Assembly (NCBI GenBank): GCA_963514095.1
Contig: OY741282.1
Span: forward strand, 22,635,827 to 22,699,826
Direction: 5' to 3'
Length of the DNA stretch: 64,000 bases
Source: Eutrigla gurnardus
Lineage: Eukaryota > Chordata > Actinopteri > Perciformes > Triglidae
This document shows, in pieces, positions 20,927 to 35,774 of this stretch (its first letter is position 1; every line of letters starts with the position of its first letter). The notes under the pieces are model-generated. The model was not told the origin of the DNA and searched no databases. It saw only the letters and a program-made list of their open reading frames with translations. Position numbers and translations under genes: made by a program.

Positions 20927-23900
20927 ATGAACCCCCTCAACTCCATGAAACCTTCCCTGCCTCCCACTCCACAAAGGTACACGCAAACACACGGCGCTCG
21001 GTGTCCTCAGGTGAACCGCGTGACACCCCCCTCTATCTGTGACGGTTCGTTGGGGGTCCTGCATCTCAAAGTCAGGCTCTCGTTAGCCCCCTTTTATGCT
21101 GTCTTCGTTTTTCCCCTTGAAGTAATTAGTGGAAAAAGTCCAGAGAAAGAGTGTCAATGCATCCTGGCTTTGAGAGGCCGTGACGTGTAACACAACAGTG
21201 TAAATACGTGTCCTAGATCACCGAAACAATAATGAATGGTGAACTTTTGCTCGTCTTGCATATTTACACAATTCTTCAACCGCAAGGGAAGTTAGTGTGC
21301 ATCATATACATACAATGGCAGCCTCGTGCGATCTTTCTATCTTCTTCGGATCAACGTTCTGAGCTTGTAAATATCAATGCGACGCGTCTTCAAAACGCCA
21401 CCTTCTGTTCCGGCTCGTTGACTCCCTCATTCACAAAGAAGCCGCCTCGCCTGGTTTCTTCTCCGTGACTACCCACTTGAGAGGAACAACGATTCTGACA
21501 CCCCTTTCCGTCTCAGTACTTTTTGACAATTACGACGGTGGAGAAAAAAGGAGTGATACTCCTGCAATGAAAAGGTAGTGTAGAAGGAGCTAGTGAAGGT
21601 CGTCTCAGAGGACGAACAGTAACCGGGAGAAACCGCCTCTTCAGGGTCACCTGACATCTGAGTTTCCATCCAAATGCGGAGCTGATTTTCACCGAATTCC
21701 CAGAGAATTTGCAAAAGAGAAATTCATTAAATGTACGTTTGCATCCTCAACTGTTCTGTGTAGTAAAATACTACGGCTGTGATATTAAAACCAGCTCCCT
21801 GCTGTTAATAATAACGGATACTGTGACCGAAAGCCATGAGGGGAAATCTGACCGATTTTTTTTTCACATTATGTTTATTGGCTTTTTCTGCTGTTGTTGC
21901 ACATTTTCAATAAACAGAACAAATATCTAACTTTTTTTCCAAATTTGTTATAGGCAAAGAAAACCGGCGCCTCTCCAGTTTAGAAAACTAGAAGTGCGAG
22001 AGAGAAAAAGAAATGAACTTGGTTGTTGTTTACATGTAAAGAATTAATGAATTCCATCAAAGCTCAATTACAAACTGTTGTCCTGCGTTCAGCCCCGATG
22101 GAAGCGGCTTGATCAGGTCTACTCGAGCTAAAACGCTGATTTTAATGGCGTGCAGCCACAGAGCCTGTTGGCGGCTGTTTCCCTCCAGAAAGCCGCCAAA
22201 GCAGGAAACGTGTGGCAAGCAAGCAAGCGGCCTCAGAAATGTGCCTGATTGTACAAAGAGAGAGCAAAGTCATCTTTAAACGGGAAAGTATTTAAAAAGA
22301 TGGTCAGTTACGGGGGCGAGGATGTTGGCTTTGTTAATCCGGGAAATGTGGTGTGAGAGAAATGCTGCTGTGGTGGTTTCCTGTTGAGGTTTGGAAGGAG
22401 GAAGCCAGGGCTAACCTCAACCGTCAGATGAAGGAGCCATGCTCCAGCGAGCTCGCCGAGGCGAAGCTGATGCATCGACATCCTTTTTTACTCGATACCG
22501 TCTCCGTGCTGCCGCAGTGCAAACAATGAAATCGTCTGTGATACAGTTATTGATGTCTGCTCTCGTGAACCTTCCTGAACCGTCGCAGTAACTCTGCTCT
22601 GCATCCCTCTGCAGCAGTGACGGCCCCTTCCTGAATGACCCAGTCTCCTGGCAACCAGGCACCAATCAGCACCCGGGATCTCTCTCTGTAGTAACCACAG
22701 TGTGGGGCGTGACCAATCCCACACACAGCCAGGTATCACATGTCTGTTTTTTCCCTCCTGTTTTGTTTGCTGTAACGACACAAAACCAGTAAAAGCTAGT
22801 GTTTATTTATTATTTATGTATAAATAATAAAACCCATAATAACCATAGTGCTTCAGTAAAAAAAATGGCATATTTCTTTAACTTAAAGCGGCTATGATCA
22901 ATATTTTTTTAAATCAAAACCATATTAAATAATAATGTACATTTACATTTTAACCTTCTACATTCATGTCATATATGAACACAAAAAGAATAGATGCAAA
23001 ATGTAACTGATATTTAAAATAAAAATTCATAAAGCTCGGAAACCGCATTGTCCACAGAAACGAGTAATTGGATACTGGATTATCTCGATTATCTATTAAC
23101 TCTAAATCCTGAGCATAATTGGTAATTGGCTTGTATTTGGTTTTATTTTTTATTTTTTTACTCCATAAGTTTCCCTCATTTTGATCATTAAAAGCCTCTT
23201 GTTAGCTTAATGTATTTTATTTGTTCCCGGAGATATTTAATACACTTACAAAGTCAATTGAAACAGCTTCTACTTTACTTTTACTCTACTATATTTATGC
23301 AAAGCGATCAATGGAGCAGACGTGAAGCAAAATCCTCTCTGCTGCTGTGAAAGCTGCTCTTAAAGGTCACGCCTACACTTCACTCGTTTGTGAGTCACAA
23401 ATGTCTGATTCTAAGTAAATATAAAACAAGCATTTTTACTGCTCAGCTGTCTCATCGGTTTGGTCGTATTTCTAAGTGTAGCAGTAAAACATTTGATCCA
23501 CTTTGTTTTCCTCAAACACAGAACATGATCACAAAAAAAGCTTCAAACGGCTCCAAACACAGACACTCAGTTTTGATGAGAAAAGACTTTTAACGGGGAG
23601 GATTTTATGCTTTTCTTCAGAAGCAGCCTCGTCTCCTAAAAATACTCTCCCACAGTGGATCACGTTTGTTTTCGACCACACATGAGGTTTCTGATCAAAG
23701 TCGGCGTGTGGAGGAGGTCTTTTACTGAACCTGACTGCGTACTTTTGTCCTGGTTTCTGTCTTTTTAACGTTTAAACTGGGAGGAAATTTATTTCCATCG
23801 AAAAATAAATTGAGAATGCAGTTTAGTTAGCATGTAGTTTTTAAGGTTTTTAGGTATTAGGGGGATTAACTGTTAAATGAATAAAACACGCTGTTTTTTA

Positions 23901-26900
23901 AAACAACACCAAACTTAAAATGGGCCTTTTATGGATCAGATAATATGCAGCTTAATCCATAACGACAATATTTTTTAGTTGCAGCTTTAAGTGAGTCCGT
24001 TATGGGTTGTAATGGAGCTTTTTCCTATTTAACCTATAATCACTACTAAGTCATTCCAGGAAATGAAACATTTAAATAAACTGGTTTCAGTCACTTAGAA
24101 TAAAACTGTATCTAGATCAGTCTGTCACATGAATGTGTTGATTCATCAGCATGAGTCATAACTGCTGTGTTATTAACTTCATGGATGCTTCGTGTTTAGT
24201 TTCAGTTTAACTCTTAATCGTGACTCTCAGGAGTGAAGTGCTTCCTGTGTCTCCCTCCCACCCTCCTCTCTGATTCACTTTGTATTTCACTGTGATCACA
24301 CCTCCCTCCTCTTGTTTCCCACGTAGGTGTTCTGTGCACCCATGGGTCCGGGTGAGAGCTCCGGCGGTCACATGATGCCCGGCGGAAGCCCCGGCATGGG
24401 TCCTGGGATGGGCTCCCAGTTCATGAGCCAGCATTCGTACGGAGACGCCGTCTCCAAGGGCTACGGCCAGCAGGTCATGTACGGACGTCCTGGAGGCGCT
24501 TACAACCCGGCGTCGGGCTACGGTGGAAAGTACGCCGTTACACTGCAGCTCTTACATTTTAACCACATGGTGGCACTAGAGGGAAAGTCAGAGGGTCACC
24601 AAAGTCTGCAGGATTCATCCTCTGGGGAACATGAATGTCTGCACCAAATTTCATGGCAATCCATGTAGTAGTAGTAGAGATCTACGTCACTAGAGCTCCA
24701 TGAAACTCTAACAACAGATTGGTTGTTTTGGGTCCCGGATCCTGCTGTAATAGTCGCACATTAAACAAGTCGCCCAAGCAGGGGGACGTTCCTTATCTAG
24801 ACCTTTTTCTCTGACATCTCAACCAGGAAAATATAGACAATCAAAGTCAAGTAAAGAAACAACATTTATCGTAATTAATATAATTTCTAAGAGCTGACAA
24901 ACATAATTAAACACCTATGGTGTGTTGTTCTTGCTTTTGTAATGTAATTATTTCTTGTGTCGTCTTTAATCATAAAAACAAATGTTTGAACGGCATTTTT
25001 ACGCACCACTATGCTTTGTGCTATTTCTGCAGGGTTTTTTTTTTTGTGTGTGGCTGCTCTCACCCACTGGTCTGACTCACGCTCATGATTACAAAGCCAC
25101 ACACACACACACACACACACACACGCTCATGCTCAGTTCACAGAGTTCAGCGCTCCCACTCATCGTCTTCCCCCGTTTTCCCCTGCAGTTACTCCGGTAA
25201 CGGCGGAGGTGCCGGTCTGGGCGTCCGTCCTCCCTCTGACTTCACTCAGGCTGCAGCCGCTGCTGTCGCCGCTGCCGCTGCCACGGCAACCGCCACTGCT
25301 ACGGCAACTGTTGCAGCGATACAGGAGAAACAGAACCAGGAGCTGAGCTATGGCCAGGTAAGCGTGTCCGTCAGGTGAACTGTCGTATAAACGTGTCCGT
25401 GATGTAAACGTGTGATGATCCGCATGTTCATGAGGAATCCAGTATTAGTGATTATGAAGACCTTTATTACTGGAGCAAAACATTGTGTATAGATCTCGTC
25501 TCTTTTAGCTCTCGGAGTGAATCAAATTGATGCATTTAACTTGAGATCTGTCAGAAAATTACAATACATCTTTATAACTTCCACTTAAACTGTGATACTG
25601 AATCCAGGTTCCCACAGTGTGTACAGGGTGATGTGTTGTTCACACTCTGCACTGTGTCAAATACCCGGTGAGCTTTGTTTTCAACCCCGCTGTCATACTT
25701 CCCTTTCCCCTCCCAGATGGGTGGAGCATCCTCTTACAGCACCCAGTTCCTGTCTCATGCGGGCCCACGGGGCCCTCCAGGGATGGTCTCTTCCAGGCCC
25801 GGACCGCCACCTTCCAGCGGAGGCCTGTACCCTACTCACCCGGCCCAGGTTCAGAAGATGCCCCAGCACGGAGGCTATCCTGGTCCACAGCAGGGGCTCA
25901 AACGGCCTTTTCATTCAGAGGTCAGTGAGTAATGTATACACTTTATGTAATGTTAAATGTCCAGGATCTGGTGTCATCTAGTGGTGAGGTTGCAGATTGC
26001 AGCCAACTGAAACTTCGTGCCAGGTGTGTGGGAGAACTAGAACTAGTTAATATTCAAAGTGTTCCCATAGCAGCCTGTTAAATTATAATTTTCATATTTC
26101 TTCCTGCACCAGAAAGACATGTAATTCTGATGTTGTGTTCAGGATCACAAGATCTTTTGTGTTTATTGGCGTCACCAGGTGTGCCGGATGCACCTGAACC
26201 TCCTGAACCTGTTTCTGTTCTCTCCAGGGTTTTCCAGTGCAGCAGTACAGCGCTGGAGGGATGTCCGGGTATCCGACCCAGCCTCTGCAGTACCCCCCCG
26301 GTCCACAGCAGCGATGTGCCCCCTCACCCTCCTACCCCTCCAGTCGGATGCCTCTCATGGGGCAGTACAGTTCTGGATCACACAACCCGGGGCAGTTCCC
26401 CCCCGGAGCCGGCCAGCCCAACCCTCCACAGTATTATAAGGTAATCCACTTCCTTTTCCATTACAAAATAAGAGCCTGACTGCTGCTGGAGGTTTTGAGG
26501 CCGACATCGATATTGGAGTTTTACTAAATTGTCTGATATTAGTTTTTTTTAACACAGTGTTCAGTAACAATCCCTTAACAGAAATGTCAGACTAGACTTT
26601 TATTGCTGTTTTGCTGTGTTCGAGGTTATCGTATTCACAACACGGTGCTGTGAAGGGGGTCTTCTTTCTGGGATTATGGCGGGATCTCTGTGAAAACGCC
26701 TACAGAGAAACTAATGGGCAGATTAATGGATAATGAAAGTAATCATTAGCTCTATTTCCACCTGGTTTGGTGATATGACCATGAACTTCCCGGGATCACG
26801 GATGTCATTTTCCAAGCCTGTCGGTCTCTTCGGGTCCAGCTAGTTGGATGATCAGCTGAGTGTTGTCTTTCTTGTGTGTCCTGCAGTCAGAGCCCTTCAA

Positions 26901-29900
26901 CGGTCAGGGTAGCCTGCCACCCGGAGGAGCCGGAGGGTATAACGCCTTCACTCAGGCTGCAGTCAACGGGGTAAGTCGTCCCTTTACTGAAAGGCTGAGG
27001 AATGAGCTGTACGCTGGTGGCTGTTAATGAGATTAAACACTCGTCCTCGTCCCTCAGCCAGGTCGGAGCGCGGTGATGCCCGGGTATCCCAGCTCGCCGA
27101 TGGGAGGGAACCCCACGCCGCCGATGACACCGGGGACGTCCATACCTCCCTACCTGTCGCCGGGCCAGGACACAAAACCCCCCTACCTTCCACAGGACAC
27201 CAAACCCAACATCAGCGCCCAGCAGGTCTCCACAGGTGAGACAGGAAATGGGAAAGAAAAAGGAGAATTTACAGTCCGTGCGTCTACATGCAATCTTCTC
27301 CGGGAAGCCTAGCTGCCTCAACTTCCTGTAATTGGTCCGAAAGTCGAAACCATCCCAAAAAGTAGTTTTTAAAAAGTCTGACGGTCCGGACCAAACAAGG
27401 TCGGTGTGGAAGGAAAACCATCAGCGGTGGAAACCCCCTAAAACCTGCCTCTTATCTTCCGTTCCAGGCAACCCGAGTGACGACCTGCGTCTGACGTTCC
27501 CGGTCCGAGACGGCGTCGTGTTGGAGCCGTTCAGACTGGAGCACAACCTGGCCGTCAGTAACCACGCCTTCCAGCTGAGAGACTCCGTCTACAAAACACT
27601 CATGTTGAGGTGAGATCACACAACACCTTTCTGCTTCTATTTAATAAAATGATGTCAAGTGAAAAAAACTCGACACAAAATACAGTGGAATGCTGTAAGC
27701 TGCAAGATGGAACATACTTTTTTATTTCAAATAATATGGTTTATTACTGTGTCAATGCTAATATTCACATGTCTAATTAATATCTGAAATGAAAATTCTC
27801 CAATATAATAATTCCAGATAGATATGGATATAAATGTTCATTGTTTTGTTCTCATAGAATCCAAACGTCAGTTTTAAACTCTTCATAACTCCATCTGGAG
27901 TCTCTCTGTCTCTCTCTCTCTCTCTGACTGTGTTGTGTTGCCCCCTGCAGACCTGACCTGGAGTTGCAGTTCAAGTGTTACCATCACGAGGACAGACAGA
28001 TGAACACTAACTGGCCTGCCTCTGTACAAGTGAGCATCATTGGCCCTTTTTCTGGGTCTTTTTAATCACCATGTTGACCGGTTGTGTTGAAAATGTCATC
28101 ACTGTAGAGATTTCATATCTCCTGGATGATGTCATTGGCTGCTAAACTTAAATGTTGTGAAAATGTAGCTATAGAATATATCATAATAATACATTTTTGT
28201 TCTGTTTTTAAGGATATAAGCCCACATAGGACTTATTAAAATGTGATATAAATTGCAACAGAGGGCGCTTTTTCAATTATCTGATTACCGTATTCTAAAA
28301 TCATAAGCATAATTAGAAAATCAGGTTGCCTTGTTAAAAATTGCGAGTACTTACTTAAGATAAAACATACATATGTGGAATTTTACAATCCTATAACTCT
28401 ACTTTATAATTCTAATAAAGTCCCCTATGTGCTTCTGTAGTGTGTTAAATGTCCACGTTTTAATACATTCTCTGATTCAGCTGTCAAAAACTAGGATGAT
28501 AAAGCATCAAATAAATGAACCTTCATTTAATTTTGTCTCTTTTTTTTTTCCTCCATCTGGATCAGGTGAGTGTCAACGCAACACCGTTGTGCATTGAGAG
28601 AGGCGACAACAAAACCTCCCACAAGCCCTTGTACCTGAAGCCGGTGTGTCAGCCGGGACGCAACACCGTTCAGATCACAGTGACCGCCTGCTGCTGCGTG
28701 AGTGGCTTCCAAACCATGATTTCCTGTGTGTTGTGTGAAACGTCTGGCATCCCATGTAAACACGTTTTGTCTTCCCTCCCGTCTCGGTCCAGTCCCACCT
28801 GTTTGTGCTGCAGCTGGTCCACCGGCCGTCCGTCCGCTCCGTCCTGCAGGGTCTGATGAAGAAGAGACTCCTGCCGGCCGAACACTGCATCACCAAGAGT
28901 CAGTGAAAATCACTTTGACGTCTTTTTATTTCATGCTACTTAGTGCAGAGTGAATGCTTTTATACTGTCAAGTACATTTTGATGATATTTTCGTACTTTT
29001 TACTGTAGTAATGTTTTGTTTTGGGGCTGTTGTTTTTACGCCTGTGCTCATAATTCAAAGTATTTTACTTGTGAATAATATTTAATGCATTGTGGTGATT
29101 GATTGTGAAAAATGAAGGGGTGCTGTGGTCTTAAAAGGTTTTGGGTTGTTTCGAGCAACAGAATTAAGTTTTTCATATATCAGTAAAGTAACTCTGCTTC
29201 CTCCTCCTTTTTTAAAATTTTATTTCCTTTCAGTAAAGAGAAACTTCAGCAGCGGCACCATCCCCGGGACCCCCGGACTGAATGGAGAGGACGGCGTCGA
29301 GCAGACGGCAATCAAAGTTTCCCTCAAATGCCCGATCACGTTCAGACGAATCCAGCTGCCGGCCAGAGGTCACGACTGCAGACACATACAGGTGGAGTCT
29401 CGCTTATATCTGCATGTTCGCAACGAGGGGTTTGCATATTTGTACGCCATTCACCGTCGGGTGCATGCAGAGTCATAGACTCTCATTATCAGGACATTTG
29501 CATGGAAGCCCTTTTCCTCTGCTTTGATGAACAAATATCCTGAAATTATTTAATTATTATTTAATTACCGTATTTAAATTATTTTGCATCAGAGTGGCAG
29601 AAATGGGCTTCCATAAATCTGTGCTAAATTACAGTACTTAGAGAGTAATCGTACATGTTTGTACGTGTACATGTTTTTAGGTCCCCTCTTCTCCAAAACA
29701 AACTGTCCCGCTGATTAAAACCGGTAAAAAATGATTTAATAAAGCGGCCTCCTGTTTAATAAGCTGAGTTTCTCTGATGCTGTTTGGTGTGCCATCACCC
29801 CCCTAAAACATGCAGTTGAATCCTCTCATACGGATGTCTTTTATTTTGCAGTGTTTCGACCTGGAGTCCTATTTGCAGCTTAATTGTGAAAGAGGAACCT

Positions 29901-32900
29901 GGAGATGTCCTGTGTGCAAGTAAGTCCTGCATCAGCGTCTCATTGCACCGAATCTGACCTCATCAACGTAAAGTTAACCAGCGGTCTGTCGGTCTCGTTC
30001 ACAGTAAAACGGCGTTGCTAGAAGGGCTGGAGGTGGACCAGTACATGCTGGGGATTCTGGTCTACATCCAGAAGTGAGTGTTTTATGTGGAGTTCATGCA
30101 AATTAAATAAATGGGGTGTTTGTTCGGTAAGTAAACAACCCATCTTCCTCCCCCTCAGTTCTGACTATGAGGAGATCACCATAGACCCGGTTTGTGGTTG
30201 GAGGCCGGTGCCCATCAAACCCGACCTGCATATAAAGGAGGAGCCCGATGGTCCGGTCCTGAAACGCTGCCGAACGGTCAGCCCGAGTCACATGGTCCTG
30301 CCCAACGTGATGGAGATGATCGCCGCCCTGGGCCCGGCGTCGTCCCCCTACCACAGTCTGACCGCAGGCGGCAGGAACACTCCAGACTACAACAGACCAG
30401 GTAGAGTCCGGACTCGGGACCGCTGTGAATGAGTAGTACCCGCTTCAGACTGCAGGATATTACTGTCGGTACGATGGTCACTACTATAAATATAGTGTAG
30501 TAAAAGGTTAAGTACCTAAAACTTGAAATTTCTTACTTGGTATTTTATAATTTGATATTATCATCTTTAAAAAAAAAAAAAAAAGTTTTATCAAAGTGGC
30601 AAAAATTGGCATTCATACATTTTTATTTCAATACAGTAGTTAAGTATTTTGCCGCAAACACACTAAGAAGTGTGTAAAAATGTGTCTTAAAACTGAATAA
30701 AAAGTACAATTATGACGCTGAAGCATTTGCAAAGAAGATGTGAAGCCATTGACAGGCAGCCAAATGAAACCTTTATTTAAATGACAGATTTCTCAACATT
30801 CAAGATAATGTAAGTACACAAAGACATTTAAATACAGAAAAGTTACATATTTTAGCTCTTAGGGTAAAGACGATCTCTGTAAACTAGTGTGAGGAATGAG
30901 TACTCTTGACTGGTACTGTGTGTATGTACTTTTATATCTACATACTGTACACAATCACACTTTCTGCTCTTAGACCCAGAACAATGAATCCAGCAGCAGC
31001 GCCTCCTCTTATCCTCCACAGCTGGAAGCGTTTTCTCTTCTCCTCTCATGACCCGTTTCCTTTTTTTCCTTGTGTTCTGGTGTCGTAGGGAGCCAGGGAT
31101 TCTCGAGCCAAGGGGGATTCACAGACTTCCCCAACACCCCTGGGACCCCGACGCTCGGAGAGTACACCTCCTCTGGACCTCCGCTCCCCTATCAGCCTGA
31201 GCAGGTGGGACAGCCTTTTGCAACACCCGTCTCTCACAAAGCAACACGCGACAGGAAGTGTGTACCCGTCCCCCATGTTTCTAGCGGCCTCCGGCCACGG
31301 CAGCAAGGATCGCTGTTCGCTTCACTCGCCGTGTTTTCCTTTAACGGCTGAGTGGGCAACAATGACGGCCAGCGTATGAATAGACCACAGCCAGAAGGCA
31401 CTGAGCATGATTCACATCCATACCCAGAGTCAGGTACCAGTTATGTAGCCGAGGCCTGAATGGAGTGGATTCATCCAGTCAAGGTGAAAGAGTATTTTTA
31501 TTAATGTCAATAAATCCCACAAAACCACCAACAAGGACATCTTGCAGTGAATCACACTTTTTGAAAAACATTTCGTCATTGACTGCTGACTCCTCTTAAA
31601 GGGTCCTTTCAGTATCAGGCGATCTCCCTCCAACCTACCTCCATTCAGTGTTTTTGTCTGATTCTTTGTTGTTGAAATCACACAGAAAAGCATACCGCTG
31701 TGTCAAATGTGCCGTTTTGTTTGAAAGGATGAACAAACGGAGCAGGTGGAGGGTAAATCCTTGTCTCCGATTGGCTGTTCTGCTAACATGTGATCACTCG
31801 GGAGTGTTGATGTGGTCCAGTGTCTCGTTAGGACTCGTTATCGTTTAACGTGATGAAAAAAATAGAGATGTTTCTGAAGAGTGAGCATCTGAACAGCCCT
31901 TGTGTTCAGTCCAACGGGTTAATAGTGAGCCGCCGTGTCCGTCAGCAGCACTGAACTGTCTCGTCCTTCTGGCTCCTGAGTTCAGTGAAGAGCTTTTCAC
32001 TGAAGCTGAAGGAGACGTTGACCGAGACCGTCTCCGCCGGCGTCCCCCGCCACCGAACCACGTAGCAGCTGCTCCGGGCAGCCGTCCTCCGCTGCTGTCG
32101 CACTCTGCTGCTGCCGCACTCTGCTGCTGCCCTGCTTCCTGATCACCTGACCTCACTGTGACCTCACTCTGTTATGTTGATCACCTTTTTGATTAAAGTT
32201 TGTCTTTGTGTCTCCTCACCGCCATCAGACACCTCACTCCGGACGAATCGAACACGCCCACAACCTCCTGCAGCACGGCTCGGGCGTTCATGGGAGTCAG
32301 AGTCTCGGCGACGCCGGCAGTCCGCTGTCGCAGCGGAACATCAATACCCAGAATTCCCGGCTGCAGGGCGAAGGCTCCTTTGGTCTGGGAGGCCCGGGAG
32401 CACCTGGAGGAGAGGGCGCCGATCACGCACTAGACGTGAGTGGAGCAGCTGTAGCTGAAGCTAGCGCCCAAATTTAGCGACTTCTAAACTCAAGAATAAA
32501 AACCAGTTATGAAACTTTAAGATCTCATCCTTAGTGTAAATATGAAGCTACAGCCAGACGCCGCTTAGCTTAGCATAAGGACTGGAAACGGATGGCCTGA
32601 CTATCCATAAACACTTAGTTTCCCACATTTCTTTCTGAGTTTGTTTCTCTCAAATTTACAAAATGTATACTCTTAGGGAATAATTGAGAAGCTAGTAGAT
32701 GTACAAAGAGAGATTTAAAAAAAAAAAAAGAAAAAAAGTTTTGTTTGACTTTTGATCTCATAATTGTTCATATCATCTCAATCTCATCAAGTTTTTGTCT
32801 CTGTCTGTAAAATCTCGATTTAAACCTCAAATGTGGTCAATTCCTTGGAAAAGATGTTATTCCTTGTAAATTTGTGATTTTATAATCTCAAAGAATATCA

Positions 32901-33156
32901 AGTTTCTAATCTGGTAGATTGAGAGTCGTTTTACCTGATAAGCTCCGCCCTACTTTTGAGCGTTCATAAGTGTAAAGTTTGATGAACAGCTGACCTCCGT
33001 TGTCCCTCTAATGTTGACTAACTTAGTGGTCGTCTGTCTGCCGTCCAGCTGCTTCCTGAGCTGACGAACCCCGACGAGCTGCTGTCCTACCTGGGCCCCC
33101 CCGACCTCCCCAACAACAGCAGCGACGACCTGCTGTCGCTGTTCGAGAACAACTGA
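20927..33156 (+). CDS. zmiz2: zinc finger MIZ-type containing protein 2
   Basis: Nuclear transcriptional coregulator of the PIAS-like family with a MIZ/SP-RING finger, known to enhance androgen receptor and Wnt outputs in mammals. Nineteen coding exons: 20927-20976, 22615-22732, 24327-24529, 25189-25357, 25717-25920, 26228-26440, 26887-26970, 27058-27235, 27468-27609, 27951-28029, 28566-28697, 28793-28898, 29234-29391, 29852-29919, 30005-30073, 30159-30400, 31089-31204, 32229-32435 and 33049-33156. Phases agree throughout, giving 881 residues (human about 920). Order of parts: start MNPLNSMKPSLPP; Ala/Thr-rich tract (about 140-165); long Pro/Gly/Gln-rich region; conserved LRLTFPVRDGVVLEPFRL; SP-RING (about 590-650; KCPITFRRIQLPARGHDCRH, CPVCNKTALLEGL); C-terminal acidic activation segment LLPELTNPDELLSYLGPP. 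The N-terminal match and linkage to ogdh and ppia favour zmiz2 over zmiz1. Confidence 0.94.
24548..24700. repeat. dispersed teleost repeat in zmiz2 intron 3
   Basis: It begins a few bases after the exon 3 donor. The wording CACATGGTGGCACTAGAGGG, then GTCACCAAAGTCTGCAGGAT, then CACCAAATTTCATGGCAATC is a pattern I recognise as interspersed in many fish genomes. The family name is not recalled. It accounts for the open frame running on from exon 3. Confidence 0.6.
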
Positions 33157-35530
33157 CCGCTCTCCACCCCGTCACACGGGTCGCCTTCCAGCCTCTGCTT
33201 CTCTTGTCTGCTGTAGCCCTGCTCTCATTGGCTGAGGATGGTGCCGTCGTCTGCGTGCGTGTGTGTGTGTATGTGTGTGTGTGTATATATGGTTGTGTCT
33301 TTGTGTGTCTCCTTGAAGCGTCCTGCTGTACGTTGAAGTTCACACAGGAAACGTGTTCCACCACGAAGGATCTTCGGTTCCTCCCGTAGGAGCAGACCAG
33401 CATCTTAAACCAGAGCACAAATCACAGCTGAAGGATTTGAAACCACAGTATTTCATTGGTGGATTGTGTTGGTTGAGGTGGAGGGCAACGGTGGCCGATG
33501 GGGGAAGTGTTTTCAATGAGGCGTTCGTGGACACGTTAGTTGAAAAGTGGTTCCCAAACCTTTTATTAGTTTTTTCCTGTCGGGGCGACGTTTTGCACAC
33601 ATGCACATTCCTGGTAGCTTAGATTTCTACCGTTTACCTCGCGGTCGTCGCATCGAAATCCCAAATCCTCATCGTCATTGTGTTCTCTCTCTCCGGAGCT
33701 GTAAAATCCTTCCTTGTAGTAATTTTATTTTTTAAAACGCTGTAAACCCACGATGTCACCTCCCAGTTTGGGAACCACTGCATTAAAAGGTCCTGATATT
33801 TTATATATTTTTTTATTGTTGTCAACAAATCCCGATGAAAACACAGAAGGCATCTTCGCCTCCTCTCCTCACGTCTGAGGGCTTTTTTAACGACGTGGAA
33901 ATGCAGGATACGATAAATATCACATGTCGACGTAGGACGGGCAAAGCGGCGGCCATTTTTATGTGTAGCCGAGGTTTACTGTCCTACAGGAAGTGTCGAA
34001 CTCACTGAGGTTTACGTAACGTTACTAAGCAGAGGCAGACGGACTACATGAGGAATGTTTAACTACTTAATGACAACTTTGTTCAAGTCATTTTCAAAGT
34101 GAAACGTTAAATCTGTGGAATTAGCAAGCTAGCGAGCTAACTAGCAGACAGCTGGCTAGTTCCCGCCATTCTTTAATGCTACACGGGTCACGCTGGGTTT
34201 GAGTTCACGTGATGTGCGGGTGGGTTTTTCAACCCGACCGACTGGAACCGCGAAAATGATTAAAGACAAAATTACACCAGAACGACGTTCCTGTCTGTTC
34301 ACCACTCACGCAGCGATCTGAGGGCAGCAGCGCTGCATCTTCTCGCCATTAGAGTCGTTTAACCAATGATGTTCTAAAAAATATTCATAACGTAAATATT
34401 TATATGAAGCTTTAGGTAATATTTTACTTATGCGTACATTATTTTAACTGACCCGCCCGCAAATGACCCGGATATCATTAAAATATATTAGTTTGACTCG
34501 AGAGGAATGCTTGTTGGTAGTTTTGGTGTTTTCATGGTGATTTATTGACGGGACGTAGATGACGACGATGATGATGTAAGATAAGGGCAGCAGTCACTTT
34601 TTCTTTTTTTTTTGTTCCTCTATGATCTGACGAAGGAGTAAAAAAACAAAATAAATAAAATAAAGGGGGAGGCCCCAGATGTACAATAGACATTTCTTTT
34701 TTAAATACATGAAGTTTGGGAGGCGCTGAGGCTCATTGTATCTGACATCTTTCAGCACTGTGAAATATATATAAAAAAAACTCCCATCTTCCCCTCTGTT
34801 TGCATTTGCCCTCGTTCGGAGGTGGTTTTTTTCCTCCTGCGTTCTGTAAATGAGTACAGCCGTGTGTGTCGTGGCACTTTCTGCGGTTTTGAAAGCTCCC
34901 AGTAAGGTTTTCAAATCGTTTCGACATGTTTGACCCATCACGACGCGGGTTTATGTCCTGTATAATCAGCTGTTTTCATTAGAGAACGTGTGCGTATCAA
35001 ATGAATTGTTAATCATGGACATTTTAATGTTATTTAGTTGGATAATGGATCATTGTTGGCACTGTATACATACTGTATGTTAGAAAATTATAAAGCAATT
35101 GTAAAAAAACATTTAAAAAAAGGTCGTACTGACACGTGTGACAGGAAACGATGGTCAGCTGACATCCAGTAATGCAGTTAAAGATGCAGAGGGAGAAATT
35201 ATTCTTAATACCACTTTTGAAAGCTGACTTTTTTTTTTTCTATGAATGATTTTGGTCCAACGAGGCAACAAGAAATACGGTTATTTGCCAATTTGAGCGA
35301 CACAATAATGTTATATTATATTTGGAAATTATGGACTATTTAACTGCAAATTTGCTAGAAGAAAAAAGAAAAGTTTTTTAATATGTAAACTATTCCACAT
35401 ATTTTGTAAACACATTGTAATTGCCATTATTTTCTATTTATTTTTTAATCATAATCGTCATTGTACCTACAGTTACCTTGTCCCTTTCCTGAATCTCAGA
35501 ATCAGAAATAAAAAATCACTTTATTTGACA
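33157..35530 (+). other. probable zmiz2 3' UTR
   Basis: After the stop codon no further gene appears until the cyclophilin promoter. The stretch becomes AT-rich with long T and A runs and ends near AATAAA at 35507-35512, the best candidate polyadenylation signal. Length about 2.4 kb. Open frames inside are short and unsupported. Confidence 0.5.
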
Positions 35531-35774
35531 AAAAAATAGTTTGTGTTGGTGACTGGTATTTATTGAATATTAATTATTGTATATAATAATTTTAGGTATG
35601 TAATGTTGCAGCTATTTCAGGTATTTTTAGGTATTAGGGCTGTTTTATCTTAATCACATTAATCACGGTGTAGTTGTGTATTAATCATGATTAATCACCA
35701 TTTGTTAAGTAGGGAAGAAATCAAATTTCTCTGTATATTGTGGTAACGGAAAGATAAATGACAGAAGCCTCCTT

